Source of the DNA: Flavobacteriaceae bacterium CRH
Lineage (GTDB): Bacteria; Bacteroidota; Bacteroidia; Flavobacteriales; Flavobacteriaceae
Direction: 5' to 3'
Length of the DNA stretch: 64,000 nt
NCBI GenBank assembly: GCA_001507425.1
Contig: LMAJ01000036.1
Coordinates: 54,647-118,646 of the forward strand
Part shown: positions 33,192 to 43,048 of the stretch, one piece after another
How positions within the stretch are numbered: position 1 is the stretch's first letter
How the letters are laid out: every line of letters starts with the position of its first letter
Translations under genes and position numbers: made by a program
The notes under the pieces: generated by a model
What the model was told of the DNA's origin: nothing
Seen by the model: only the letters and a program-made list of their open reading frames with translations
Database searches by the model: none

Positions 33192-34334
33192 TTAATTTTT
33201 AATTCTCAATTTTTTAATATCCTTCTCAAATAAAGTTTTATCCAGATTATAAAAATCGACAAAATCTTTTTCGCTTATTTGTCCTTTGTATGGAGCGTAA
33301 TAATGCATTTTTTGTTCTTTTTCCTGCCAGCCGTGGTTTCTCCATAATAAAACATAAGAAATTTTATAGTCGCCTATTGCTTTGTCCAGAACTCCTGTCC
33401 ACCATTTTGGGTCAGGAATTGCTTCGTAACCTGCTTCGGCTATCGCAATTAATTTATGTTTTTCTGTGCCAATTTCATTTAAGGTTTTAAGTTGGTTTTG
33501 AACTTCATCTATAAATTTCCTGCCTTCTTTGTCGTTATTATTTTGATAGGAATCAAAACTTAAAAGATCAGCATAATCATCTCCAGGATAGTTGGCAAGA
33601 AAATCTTCTTTTGAGTTAAAGCTGCTTGTGTTGTAAACATAAATTAAATTGTGAACTCCTTTTTGCTGTAAATATTCGAACGTAAATTTCCATAATGACT
33701 TAAATTCTTCAGGAGTACAATTTCCTTTTCCCCACCAAAACCATCCTCCGGTTAGTTCGTGATAGGGCCTAAAAAGAATTGGAATGTTTTTTCCTTTTTT
33801 ATCTTTTAATGACAAAAAGAAAGTTGCGGCTTTGTCTAACCAAATACTGAATTTTTGATGGTTTTCTCCGCCGGGCAAAATTGTTTTTACAGCATTTGGT
33901 GTATTGTCCCAGGCATTTTTTCCTGTTGCAGGATTATCAAAATGCCAGCTTATTGTTGTTATTCCACCTCTTTGATTGGCTTCCTGAATATATTGTTTCA
34001 TTTTATCAAACGGAACGCCATCAATATTTTTAGTGTCATCTTTTTCCAAGCCTGCAATATCCCAACCGTAAACGGCAGGATAATCTCCAACAACATCTTT
34101 TATGTCACTTCGGCCTTCTTCATATTTCCAGTTTACTCCATAAGCAAGATCGTCCTGATGGCCAAAAAGATATCCTTTTTGAGTTAATTGGTTTAGTTTT
34201 TTATAGAGCAAAAGTGTTTCAGGTGTTGCTTTTTTGTCTGAAAGTGACAAATTAGTATCAGTAAAAGTTACTGATGAGTAGCACGAAATTCCTGTAAACA
34301 TTGCCATTATTAGTATTAAGATGTTTTTTTTCAT
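33192..34334 (-). CDS. second GH26 beta-mannanase, probable lipoprotein
   Basis: The protein has 380 residues. The leader MKKNILILIMAMFTGISC suggests a lipoprotein with Cys18. GH26 motifs are GYLFGHQDDLAYG near 54, ISWHFDNP near 128, FRPYHELTGGWFWWG with acid/base Glu193, and IAIAEAGYE with nucleophile Glu300. It is more distant from the first GH26 enzyme than a recent duplicate would be, so the two may differ in chain length preference. It opens the minus-strand arm, divergent from the AraC regulator. A gap with a CGCAGAT repeat fragment separates it from the transporter. Confidence 0.92.
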   Translation of the reverse strand: MKKNILILIMAMFTGISCYSSVTFTDTNLSLSDKKATPETLLLYKKLNQLTQKGYLFGHQDDLAYGVNWKYEEGRSDIKDVVGDYPAVYGWDIAGLEKDDTKNIDGVPFDKMKQYIQEANQRGGITTISWHFDNPATGKNAWDNTPNAVKTILPGGENHQKFSIWLDKAATFFLSLKDKKGKNIPILFRPYHELTGGWFWWGKGNCTPEEFKSLWKFTFEYLQQKGVHNLIYVYNTSSFNSKEDFLANYPGDDYADLLSFDSYQNNNDKEGRKFIDEVQNQLKTLNEIGTEKHKLIAIAEAGYEAIPDPKWWTGVLDKAIGDYKISYVLLWRNHGWQEKEQKMHYYAPYKGQISEKDFVDFYNLDKTLFEKDIKKLRIKN

Positions 34335-34637
34335 TACAATTGATGTTGTACTTTAGTATAATTAGTATAAAACTATAAAATGATAATGGTTTTAAAAAAC
34401 CTTAATTTACTGATCGAGAATTTAGTGCTGTTTTTTCTTTAAAATTATTAAAACTATAAAAAGATATTGCATTAAAAATGATTAATGTTTTATATGAATG
34501 CTCTTTTTGTAAAAATGATAATTCTATTTTTCAAAGATAAACGGATGTTTATAGCATAATTAATATTATTTTATCAATTATATATCATATTATTGCAAAT
34601 ATAAATCGAATATTACTTTACTAAAATCGTTTTAAAG
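34335..34637. promoter_or_regulatory. divergent regulatory region between GH26 and AraC regulator
   Basis: The 303-bp AT-rich gap separates divergent genes and should hold promoters of both. On the minus strand, TATCTTTG (complement of 34532-34539) matches the TAnnTTTG box for the GH26 gene, but no TTG stands at a good distance. No clear box for the AraC gene is seen. Confidence 0.45.
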
Positions 34638-35516
34638 ATGAGTACTACTAAGAATTTTTATAGAGAAATCGCACCGCTTTCTGCTGGAGACAGCTTTTTG
34701 GTTTTTGACAGGGTTAAAGATAATTTTGATTTTCCTGTGCATTATCATCCTGAATTTGAAATTAATTTTATTTTAAATGGTAAAGGAGTAAAGCGTGTTG
34801 TTGGTGATAATATTGAAGAAATTGATAATGTAGAATTGGTTTTGATTGGGCCAAATTTATATCACGGTTGGGAATTGAATAAGTGTACGAGTAAAAAAAT
34901 TCATGAAATAACAATTCAGTTTCATAATGATTTATTTCATGAATCGTTATTGTCAAGACGTATTATGAATCCGATTCGGGATATGTTTAATCGTTCGATT
35001 CACGGAATTTTGTTTTCTAAAAAAGTAACCGAGGAATTGACTCCAAGATTAGTAAAACTCTCTAAGTTAGATGGTATGGATTACTTTTTGGAAATTACAT
35101 CTTTATTATATGATCTGGCAAATTCCAGAAACCAGCGTTTGCTTTCTACTTATACAGTAGACTACGATACGTTTGATGATTATGATAAAATGAAGCTGGT
35201 TTATGAATATGTGCAAAAACATTTTGCTGAAAAAATTACTTTAGAAGATGTTGCGAGTGTTGCCAGCATGTCTATTATTTCGTTTAATCGATTTATAAAA
35301 AAACGTACGGGCAAAACTTTTGTCAATTATATTAATGATATCCGAATAGGATATGCAGCTCGTTGGCTTGTAGAAAAAGATATGAGCGTTTCTGAAGTTG
35401 CTTTTAAATCGGGCTTTAATAACATTGCGAACTTCAATCGTAGTTTTAAGGCTACTAAAAATTGTACGCCAAGTCAGTATAGGGAAGATTTTTCTGGACT
35501 TAAGCGTATTTTGTAG
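34638..35516 (+). CDS. AraC family regulator of the mannan locus
   Basis: The protein has 292 residues. The N-terminal cupin-like domain contains FPVHYHPEFEINFILNGKG and LVLIGPNLYHGWEL, with His residues typical of sugar-sensing AraC proteins. Residues about 190-285 are the AraC DNA-binding domain with two helix-turn-helix units (LEDVASVASMSIISFNRFIK, then VSEVAFKSGFNNIANFNRSF). It is cytoplasmic and probably binds a mannan breakdown product such as mannobiose. Its place between the two arms suggests it controls both. Most Bacteroides PULs use hybrid two-component or SusR-type regulators, so this simpler type is of note. Confidence 0.9.
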   Translation: MSTTKNFYREIAPLSAGDSFLVFDRVKDNFDFPVHYHPEFEINFILNGKGVKRVVGDNIEEIDNVELVLIGPNLYHGWELNKCTSKKIHEITIQFHNDLFHESLLSRRIMNPIRDMFNRSIHGILFSKKVTEELTPRLVKLSKLDGMDYFLEITSLLYDLANSRNQRLLSTYTVDYDTFDDYDKMKLVYEYVQKHFAEKITLEDVASVASMSIISFNRFIKKRTGKTFVNYINDIRIGYAARWLVEKDMSVSEVAFKSGFNNIANFNRSFKATKNCTPSQYREDFSGLKRIL

Positions 35517-35716
35517 TGATACTTTTTTTGCACAAACAAATATTATTTTTAACGAAATCGTTTGCATTTTAGCTGATTCGTTATTTTTTATTTATAATTT
35601 CAAGTAATTCAATGGGTGGTAATTGCGAATAATGTAAAAATTAGTTAATTTATTTTTCATATATGTTTTTTTAAACCCATATAGTAAAAATATTATCATT
35701 AAATGATATAATACTA

Positions 35717-35748
35717 TTGATTTGATGTTTTGTTCTGTTATAGATTTG
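35717..35748 (+). promoter_or_regulatory. flavobacterial promoter for susC of the mannan locus
   Basis: TTG at 35717-35719 and TAGATTTG at 35741-35748 are separated by 21 bases, matching TTG-17..23-TAnnTTTG. The leader to the SusC start codon would be about 70 nt. The rest of the 310-bp gap (35517-35826) is AT-rich with no gene. Confidence 0.6.
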
Positions 35749-35826
35749 TTAAATAATTTAGAAGATAAACATCAGCTATTATTACTGGATTATTAAAAAC
35801 AAATTTAAACTAACCAAACACTTATT

Positions 35827-38800
35827 ATGAAAAGACTAATGACTAACTTCATTCATTGGAACGCTAACCACAGCTTAGTTCCTTTGATTCTATTCTTGTT
35901 GCTGACTTGTAATTTTGTTACGGCTCAGGTCAAAGTATCCGGAACTATATCTGATGATAAAGGACTATCTATTCCGGGTGCAAATATTTCGGTTGTAGGA
36001 GCAAAAATATCTGCCTCAACAGATTTTGATGGAAAATATACAATTGACGTTCCTGCAAATTCAACTTTAATATATTCTTTTATTGGGTTTAACTCACAAA
36101 AAATCGCTGTTAGCGGAAAAACGATCATAAATGTAGTTTTAAAATCTGCTGCCGAAGATCTGAAAGATGTAGTTGTAATTGGTTACGGAACTCAAAAGAG
36201 AAAAGACATCAATAGTGCTATTTCTAGTATTAGCTCAAAAGATATTGAAAATTTAAAGGTTGTTTCTTTCGACCAAATGATGCAGGGTAAAGCAGCCGGG
36301 GTTGTTGTAAATAGTAATTCAGGCGAACCAGGAAGTAATGTTTCTGTAAGGATTAGGGGAGTTTCGTCTTTAACAGGTACAAATGAGCCTTTGTATGTAA
36401 TTGATGGTGTGCCAATTTCTGGTGATGCGCGTAATTCATCTACATCAGGCAGAAATGCACAGGGAAATAGTAATTTTTCTAATAATGGTAATATTACACA
36501 GAGCCCTTTGGCACTTATAAATCCTAGCGATATTGAATCTATTGATATTTTAAAAGATGCTTCGGCTACTGCAATTTACGGTTCACGTGGTTCTAATGGT
36601 GTTATTATCGTAACTACAAAATCGGGTAAAAAAGGCACCGGGAAATTATCTTTCGAAAATTCTTATTCAATAAGTAATCTTCCTAAGAAATTAAATTCAA
36701 TGAATTTGCAAGAGTACGCTATTCATCAAAATGCTTTGGGTGATGTATATGACCCTACAGGTAAACGACCTGAATTTGCACATCCTGAACTTTTAGGAAA
36801 AGGAACAGATTGGCAAGATGCGATTTACGAAACAGGAATTATGACTTCTAATCAGTTATCATTTTCAGGCGGTAAAGAAGGAATTAATTATTATATCTCC
36901 GGAGGAATATTAAATCAGGAAGGTATTGTAATTGAATCTGGTTTTAAAAGATATAATTTTAGAACTAATATAGATGCAAAAGTAAATAAGTTTATAAAAG
37001 TAGGTGTTAACATAAGTGGCGCCATTACTGATGAAAAATTAACTTTAAACGGTCAGTTTAATGGTGTTGTTGCGACTTCTTTATTAGCAACACCAGATGT
37101 TGCGGTTAGAGAATTGTCCGGAGCATTTGCAGGACCTGCGGCAGGAGGATCTACATCGTTTGTTAATCCGGTAGCGACTTCGTTATTAGGATCAAATACT
37201 TTGGTTAGAAAAAACTATTCAGGAAATTTTTATACTCAAATAGATTTATTAAAAGGTTTAGAGTATCGTTTTGAAGCAGGTGGTTATATCTATGATAATT
37301 TAGGTCAACGATTTGATCCTATGTATTCGTTGGGTAATGCAGTAAAAAGTTTTGCTACTTTGTATTATAATCCTTCTTCGGGTAATTCCTGGAACTTGAA
37401 AAACATGCTTACCTATAGAAAAACTATTGACAAACATAATTTTACCATTTTAGCTGTACAAGAGTCAAACAGATCGCATTGGCAAGGATATACCATAACA
37501 GGTAATGGTTATAAAGATAATAATGATAAATCATTGGCTGCATCTGATTTACCAAAAGCGGTTACAAGCGGAGTGTATTCAGGAACTCAGACTTTAGCTT
37601 CTTATTTAGGAAGGGTTGTTTATGATTATGGAGACAGATACAGTATTTCCGGAGCTGTTAGAACAGATGGATCTTCAAAATTCTTTGTTGGAAACAAATG
37701 GGGTGTTTTTAGTTCAGCAAGTGGTTCATGGAAAATTTCTAACGAAGCTTTTATGGAAGGTACTAAAAAATATGTTGACAATATCAAACTAAGAGTAGGA
37801 TGGGGACAAACAGGAAACAATCAAATTGGTAATAATTTGTATGATTCTAACCTTCACTTGGTTAATAGTACTATGGGAACTTCTTATTTGCCATCAAATA
37901 CGGCTAACAAAGATTTGAAATGGGAAACTCAGGAACAAACCAACTTAGGGTTAGATTTTACAATGTTTAATTCTAAACTTTCTGCTACGGTAGATGTGTA
38001 CAGAAAAGTAAATAAAGATTTCCTGTATCAGGTCCCTTTGCCTAATTTTCTTTCAGGAGGTGGTGATTATGAAGGTGGTGTAAATCCTCCTTACTTTAAT
38101 CTTGGAAGCATGGAGAATAGAGGTTTAGAGATTACATTAAATTATACCAACCAATTTACACAAAGTTTTTCATGGAATGTAAGTGCCAACTTTACTAAAT
38201 ATGTAAATGAGGTTACAGATATGGCCGGATTAAATATTGTAAAAACAATGGGTACGCTTGCTTATAATACTGTTACGGTTTCAAGAACTCAGGAAGGTTT
38301 GCCAATTGGTTCGTTTATTGGTTACGAAGCAAATGGAATTTACAGAACAGATGAGGATTTATTGACTTATGGTCACGAAACGGCATCAGGAACAAAAGTT
38401 ATTTTGAAAAACGGAACCAATTCATTATTGCCAAATTTTCAAAAAGGAGATGTGATTTACAAAGATCAAAATGGTGATGGTATTATTGATACTAAAGATT
38501 TAGTAACTATCGGGAATCCAAATCCAAAATTTACTTACGGATTTACGAATAATTTCAAATATAAAAATATTGATTTATCGATCTTTCTTCAGGGAACGCA
38601 AGGAAATAAGTTAATGAATTTAACCCGCATGTCCGGAACTTTAAATAGTGGTTTAGGAACCAATTATCTAACTGATGCTTCCGATTTTTACAGTGCTTCA
38701 AATTTAGATGCTTCTTTGCCTAGACCATCGGCTTATAATGATATCAATAATGCTGTATCATCTCGTGTTATCGAAGACGGATCTTATTTAAGAGTTCAAA

Positions 38801-39024
38801 ACGTAACTATTGGTTATTCTTTGCCATCTGATATGATTTCAAAATTAAGTCTGACAAGATTGAGGATTTATGCTTCCGGACAAAACCTGTACACATTTAC
38901 TAAATATAAAGGATATGATCCTGAAATAGGTTCTTACAATCAGGATGCATTATTATCAGGTGTTGATAATGGTCGTTATCCGGTTCCGAGACAGTTTTCT
39001 TTTGGTTTTAATGTTGAATTTTAA
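35827..39024 (+). CDS. SusC/RagA-type TonB-linked outer membrane protein
   Basis: The protein has 1065 residues with a leader ending FVTAQ. Residues about 35-120 form the carboxypeptidase-regulatory-like domain (VKVSGTISDDKGLSIPGA). A TonB-box-like acidic stretch and plug follow (DVVVIGYGTQKRKDINSAIS, then IRGVSSLTGTNEPLYVIDG). The rest is the 22-strand barrel, ending FGFNVEF. With the SusD protein it forms an outer-membrane import complex for mannan oligosaccharides, energised by TonB. The SusD gene follows by 11 bp. Confidence 0.95.
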   Translation: MKRLMTNFIHWNANHSLVPLILFLLLTCNFVTAQVKVSGTISDDKGLSIPGANISVVGAKISASTDFDGKYTIDVPANSTLIYSFIGFNSQKIAVSGKTIINVVLKSAAEDLKDVVVIGYGTQKRKDINSAISSISSKDIENLKVVSFDQMMQGKAAGVVVNSNSGEPGSNVSVRIRGVSSLTGTNEPLYVIDGVPISGDARNSSTSGRNAQGNSNFSNNGNITQSPLALINPSDIESIDILKDASATAIYGSRGSNGVIIVTTKSGKKGTGKLSFENSYSISNLPKKLNSMNLQEYAIHQNALGDVYDPTGKRPEFAHPELLGKGTDWQDAIYETGIMTSNQLSFSGGKEGINYYISGGILNQEGIVIESGFKRYNFRTNIDAKVNKFIKVGVNISGAITDEKLTLNGQFNGVVATSLLATPDVAVRELSGAFAGPAAGGSTSFVNPVATSLLGSNTLVRKNYSGNFYTQIDLLKGLEYRFEAGGYIYDNLGQRFDPMYSLGNAVKSFATLYYNPSSGNSWNLKNMLTYRKTIDKHNFTILAVQESNRSHWQGYTITGNGYKDNNDKSLAASDLPKAVTSGVYSGTQTLASYLGRVVYDYGDRYSISGAVRTDGSSKFFVGNKWGVFSSASGSWKISNEAFMEGTKKYVDNIKLRVGWGQTGNNQIGNNLYDSNLHLVNSTMGTSYLPSNTANKDLKWETQEQTNLGLDFTMFNSKLSATVDVYRKVNKDFLYQVPLPNFLSGGGDYEGGVNPPYFNLGSMENRGLEITLNYTNQFTQSFSWNVSANFTKYVNEVTDMAGLNIVKTMGTLAYNTVTVSRTQEGLPIGSFIGYEANGIYRTDEDLLTYGHETASGTKVILKNGTNSLLPNFQKGDVIYKDQNGDGIIDTKDLVTIGNPNPKFTYGFTNNFKYKNIDLSIFLQGTQGNKLMNLTRMSGTLNSGLGTNYLTDASDFYSASNLDASLPRPSAYNDINNAVSSRVIEDGSYLRVQNVTIGYSLPSDMISKLSLTRLRIYASGQNLYTFTKYKGYDPEIGSYNQDALLSGVDNGRYPVPRQFSFGFNVEF

Positions 39025-39035
39025 TACGAATTAAT

Positions 39036-40634
39036 ATGAAAAATATAATAAAAAGAAGTAGTGCATTCGCTTTGACATTACTGACACTAATAGCATCATC
39101 TTGCTCTCAGGACTTTTTAGATGTTCCTGCAGAAGGAGCACCAACGATAGGTAACTACTACGATTCTGATACAAAACTTGATAATGCGAGTAACGGATTG
39201 TACGGCCTTGTCTGGTTTAATATGAATAAAGAAGGATTCTACGGTATTACAGATGTTATTTCCGGTAATATGTACGCGGGTCCTTATAATGAATTTGGAA
39301 AATTTACAGATTTAAGTTTTACAAATTCGCAATCTTTTATTTCAGATTCCTGGAGATCATGTTTTGGAGCCGTTGCAAATTGTAATTCTTTTATAAATAC
39401 GCTTCCGCAAAGTGTTGGGCCTAATGTTAGCGAAGCAGCATTAAACAATGCATTGGGAGAAATGCACTTTATCAGAGCCTTTTCGTACTTCTTTTTGGTA
39501 AGATTATGGGGAAATGTGCCAATTATCGAAAACAATGCAGATTATTCTAAGAATTTTGTTATTCCAAGTAACCCAGTAACAGATGTTTATACTTTTATAG
39601 AAAACGATTTAAAATTTGCAATCGCTAATTTAAAAACCAAAAGCAGAGGTTCTGATTATGCTGCAAATGCCCATGTTTCCAGCGGTTCTGCAAAAGCCCT
39701 TTTGGCAAAAGTATACTTATATGAAAAAAAGTATGATTTAGCCAGAGCAATGGCGCAAGAGGTAATTAACAGCGGAGAATTTAAATTATTAGGCGGAGAA
39801 GAATTGCCAACAAAATCTTTTGCCGATTTATGGATTCAGAAAAACAATAATAATGAAGAGTCTATCTTTTCATGGCAGTGGACAGGAGCCGGAACGTATT
39901 TTGAAGGGAATTTTTCGAATACACTATTCGCTCCTGAAAACAGATTGGTAGAAACAAGTTATTCAGGCCAAATTGCACCATCTCAGGATTTAATTCATAA
40001 TGTTTTCGAAAATGGGGATAGAAGAAGAAGTGAAACATTTATGTTGCCGGGCGATTTTTATCCAAACTTAACATATGCACAAACACTTGCTGTAGATTCT
40101 CCAAAAATTTTAGGATACACATTCGAAATAGCAAATCAGGCTCAAAATTCAGGTGCAGGATTAAAAAAATACGTAATCGGTAAAGAAAACCTTCCATTAA
40201 CAGGGCCGTTTAATCCTCCGTTTAACGGAGAAAGCAGTATGAACAGTTATATGATGCGCTATGCAGAATTATTGTTGATACATGCCGAAGCGATTTTAGG
40301 TTCACAATCAGGAAGCACTTCAGATCCGGCAGCGCTTAAATCTTTCAACGCCGTTCGTAAAAGAGCAGGATTATCTGAAAAAGCATCAATTTCTTTTGAT
40401 GATATTTTCAAAGAAAGACGTGCAGAATTAGCCTGCGAAGGAGATTATTATTTTGATTTAGGACGTTTGCCTTTTAGTAAAGCCAGAGACATTTTGCAAG
40501 CTCAAAACAGAGGTGATAAAGATGTTGAAAAACACATTACAATTTCGGCATCAAACTTATTATTGCCTTATCCTGCAGATGATTTAATTAAAAATCCAAA
40601 ATTGACAGAAGTAGCACCGTATACTTTTAAATAA
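39036..40634 (+). CDS. SusD/RagB-type surface lipoprotein
   Basis: The protein has 532 residues with a lipoprotein signal ending ASSC and the common SQDFLDVPAEGAP start. TPR-like helices include GEMHFIRAFSYFFLVRLWGNVP, and the C-terminal RagB/SusD domain has MRYAELLLIHAEAI, FNAVRKRAGL and FKERRAELACEGDYYFDLGR. It caps the SusC barrel and binds the glycan on the cell surface. It lies between SusC and the glycan-binding lipoprotein in one transcript. Ligand specificity for mannan is inferred from neighbours. Confidence 0.95.
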   Translation: MKNIIKRSSAFALTLLTLIASSCSQDFLDVPAEGAPTIGNYYDSDTKLDNASNGLYGLVWFNMNKEGFYGITDVISGNMYAGPYNEFGKFTDLSFTNSQSFISDSWRSCFGAVANCNSFINTLPQSVGPNVSEAALNNALGEMHFIRAFSYFFLVRLWGNVPIIENNADYSKNFVIPSNPVTDVYTFIENDLKFAIANLKTKSRGSDYAANAHVSSGSAKALLAKVYLYEKKYDLARAMAQEVINSGEFKLLGGEELPTKSFADLWIQKNNNNEESIFSWQWTGAGTYFEGNFSNTLFAPENRLVETSYSGQIAPSQDLIHNVFENGDRRRSETFMLPGDFYPNLTYAQTLAVDSPKILGYTFEIANQAQNSGAGLKKYVIGKENLPLTGPFNPPFNGESSMNSYMMRYAELLLIHAEAILGSQSGSTSDPAALKSFNAVRKRAGLSEKASISFDDIFKERRAELACEGDYYFDLGRLPFSKARDILQAQNRGDKDVEKHITISASNLLLPYPADDLIKNPKLTEVAPYTFK

Positions 40635-40652
40635 TATTAAAAAATAAAAGAT

Positions 40653-41711
40653 ATGAAAAATATAAAAATTGTTTCGTTAGCAGCATGCATGGCATTGATG
40701 TTATCTATAATGTTTTTTGGTTCATGCTCAAATGATGGCAGTGCCGAAGCATCTAGTGGTAGCGGCCCTGTTATAGAGTCAGTTTCTCCATCTGGTTATA
40801 ATCTCGATGGAAGCCTAAAACCATTAACTCCGGTAACATTGGTAGATCCAAAAAATTATTATGTAATTCATGGTAAAGGATTTTTGGGAACACAAAAAGT
40901 TTACTTTAATGATTTTGAAACGTATTTCAAGACAACATTAGTAACTGATACAGACATTATTATCTTGGTTGATGAAAACACGCCGTATGCAGATGCTTCA
41001 AATCAGTTAAAAGTAGTTACATCAAAAGGAACCGCTGTTTTTGATCTGACAGTTGCGCCTCCCGTACCAACATTTAATAGTTTCAATTTTATAAACTGTT
41101 CTGAAGGTGATGAGGTAACAATTAAAGGAAAGTATTTCTTAGATCCGATTGTAACGCTTGCAAAAACAGAGACAGAACCAGAAGTTCCTGTTACAGTACT
41201 GTCTTCTACATTAGAGCAAATTGTTGTTAAAATACCGGCAAATGCCAATCATAGAAATCTTGCAGTAACCAACATATCAGGAACGGCTGTTTCTAAAGAA
41301 GCTATAGGAACCGCATTGTATGATGATGAACTTTATGGTATGCAATGGGGAGGACCTTGGGCAGGAAAAGGCGTTAATTTTGCTTTTGAAGGAGATTCGT
41401 ATCAAGGTGAAAAATCCTGGAGATGGGAATTTGCACAATGGGATGGAGGAAACTGGGGTTTCAACATCGATATGTCGCCATACAAAGCATTGAGAGTTGC
41501 TATAAAAGGTTCAAAAAACGGACGCGTTAATTTTAGTGTAAATGGCGGAACAAACTATGTTCTTCCGGTTACCACAACTTGGGTTTATCTTGAAATTCCG
41601 TTAAGTGAATTAGGAAATCCTGCAAGTATTACGATGCTTACATTTCAGGAATCAAATGGTGATGGTGGTAATATTGTATTGTTTGATGATATAGGATTCG
41701 TTTTGAAATAA
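40653..41711 (+). CDS. surface glycan-binding lipoprotein with IPT/TIG domains
   Basis: The protein has 352 residues with a lipoprotein signal ending FFGSC (Cys25). Two IPT/TIG-like immunoglobulin folds span about residues 40-130 (GPVIESVSPSGYN, YYVIHGKGFLG) and 135-210 (FINCSEGDEVTIKGKYF). The C-terminal 130 residues are a Trp-rich beta-sandwich (GMQWGGPWAG, WRWEFAQWDGGNWG) likely to bind sugar. This is the design of SusE/SGBP proteins that follow SusD. It probably captures mannan on the surface. A terminator-like hairpin follows the stop. Confidence 0.88.
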   Translation: MKNIKIVSLAACMALMLSIMFFGSCSNDGSAEASSGSGPVIESVSPSGYNLDGSLKPLTPVTLVDPKNYYVIHGKGFLGTQKVYFNDFETYFKTTLVTDTDIIILVDENTPYADASNQLKVVTSKGTAVFDLTVAPPVPTFNSFNFINCSEGDEVTIKGKYFLDPIVTLAKTETEPEVPVTVLSSTLEQIVVKIPANANHRNLAVTNISGTAVSKEAIGTALYDDELYGMQWGGPWAGKGVNFAFEGDSYQGEKSWRWEFAQWDGGNWGFNIDMSPYKALRVAIKGSKNGRVNFSVNGGTNYVLPVTTTWVYLEIPLSELGNPASITMLTFQESNGDGGNIVLFDDIGFVLK

Positions 41712-41745
41712 AAAAAAGTTGATTATATTTTGAGTTTTGTTTGAG

Positions 41746-41782
41746 TATTCCCTAATGTAATTAATTAGGGAATATTTTTTTT
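41746..41782 (+). terminator. intrinsic terminator between the glycan-binding lipoprotein and GH27
   Basis: An 11-bp perfect stem (TATTCCCTAAT at 41746-41756 with ATTAGGGAATA at 41764-41774) with a 7-base loop is followed by eight T residues. It would lower or stop read-through from susCD into the GH27 and GH5 genes. Confidence 0.85.
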
Positions 41783-41805
41783 AATATTAATTTGAACTTT
41801 AAATA

Positions 41806-43038
41806 ATGAAAAAAATAATTTCAATAGTAGCTTTAAGTATTTCAATATTAGGTTTTAGTCAGGGAAATACACATACACAGGCAGGCGGAAAATTTGAAGG
41901 TCTGGCCATGACGCCTCCAATGGGCTGGAATTCATGGAATACTTTTGGAACAAGTATCGACGAAAAACTAGTAAAAGAAACGGCAGATATTATGGTTTCG
42001 TCAGGAATGGCAGCTGCAGGATACAATTATATTGTACTCGATGATGGCTGGATGACCAGAGAACGTGATAGTAATGGAGATTTAGTTCCTGATCAGGTTA
42101 AATTTCCTAACGGAATGAAAGCGGTTATCGATTATGTACATAGCAAAGGTTTAAAGTTTGGTTTGTACAATTGCGCCGGGACCCAAACTTGTGCAGGATA
42201 TCCGGGAACGCGTGGTTACGAATATCAGGATGCTCGTTTTTATGCAAAATTAGGAATCGATTTCCTAAAATATGATTGGTGTAATACAAAAGGAATTACA
42301 GCCCCCGAAGCTTATACAACAATGAGCAATGCATTAAAAACTGCCGGAAGACCAATCGTTTTTAGTCTTTGCGAATGGGGCGATAATCAGCCGTGGGAAT
42401 GGGGAAAGCCAATTGGTAACCTGTGGAGAATCTCTGGAGATATTTATCCTTGCTTTGATTGTGAATTTAAACATCCTGAAAACTGGTCTTCGTGGGGGTT
42501 TATGAAAATAGTCGAGATGAGAAAAGATATCCGAAAATATTCAGGCCCAGATCATTGGAATGATTTTGATATGATGGAAGTTGGCAACGAAATGAATGAT
42601 ACAGAAGATAAATCGCATTTTTCGATGTGGTGTATGATGGCATCTCCGCTTGTAGCCGGAAACGATTTCAGAAAAATGTCTAAAGAAACGGTGGAAATTT
42701 TAACCAACAAAGAATTGATCGCTGTCGATCAGGATAAATTAGGGATTCAGGGTTTTAAATATTCTGCCGAAGACGGATTAGAAGTTTGGGTGAAACCTTT
42801 ATCTGATGGAAATTGGGCTGTTAGTTTTTTAAACAGAAGCGATGTTGCTAAAAAAATCAATTTTGATTGGAAAAAACATACCATCAAAGATGCTGATTTT
42901 GGTTTTGAAGCTGACTTTAGTAAAACCACCTATAAAGTAAAAGATCTTTGGAGAAACAAAGAAATAGCAAATACAAAAAAGAATTTTGTGTCAGACCTGG
43001 CTTCTCATGATGTAATTACACTTCGATTAATTCCTTAA
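41806..43038 (+). CDS. GH27 alpha-galactosidase
   Basis: The protein has 410 residues with a signal peptide ending LGFSQ. The GH27 motifs are PPMGWNSWNTFG near 37-48, VLDDGWM near 77, FLKYDWCNTKG with nucleophile Asp157, and WRISGDIYP with acid/base Asp212, then HWNDFDMMEVGN. A C-terminal beta-sandwich ends in HDVITLRLIP. It removes alpha-1,6-galactose side chains from galactomannan so that mannanases can act. The GH5 gene follows by 10 bp. It partly overlaps in role with the GH97 enzyme. Confidence 0.94.
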   Translation: MKKIISIVALSISILGFSQGNTHTQAGGKFEGLAMTPPMGWNSWNTFGTSIDEKLVKETADIMVSSGMAAAGYNYIVLDDGWMTRERDSNGDLVPDQVKFPNGMKAVIDYVHSKGLKFGLYNCAGTQTCAGYPGTRGYEYQDARFYAKLGIDFLKYDWCNTKGITAPEAYTTMSNALKTAGRPIVFSLCEWGDNQPWEWGKPIGNLWRISGDIYPCFDCEFKHPENWSSWGFMKIVEMRKDIRKYSGPDHWNDFDMMEVGNEMNDTEDKSHFSMWCMMASPLVAGNDFRKMSKETVEILTNKELIAVDQDKLGIQGFKYSAEDGLEVWVKPLSDGNWAVSFLNRSDVAKKINFDWKKHTIKDADFGFEADFSKTTYKVKDLWRNKEIANTKKNFVSDLASHDVITLRLIP

Positions 43039-43048
43039 ATAATTTATC

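Noticed and set aside
28035..34334. the two GH26 genes as a recent tandem duplication
   Set aside because: Apart from the catalytic motifs the sequences differ along their whole length and they are separated by three unrelated genes.
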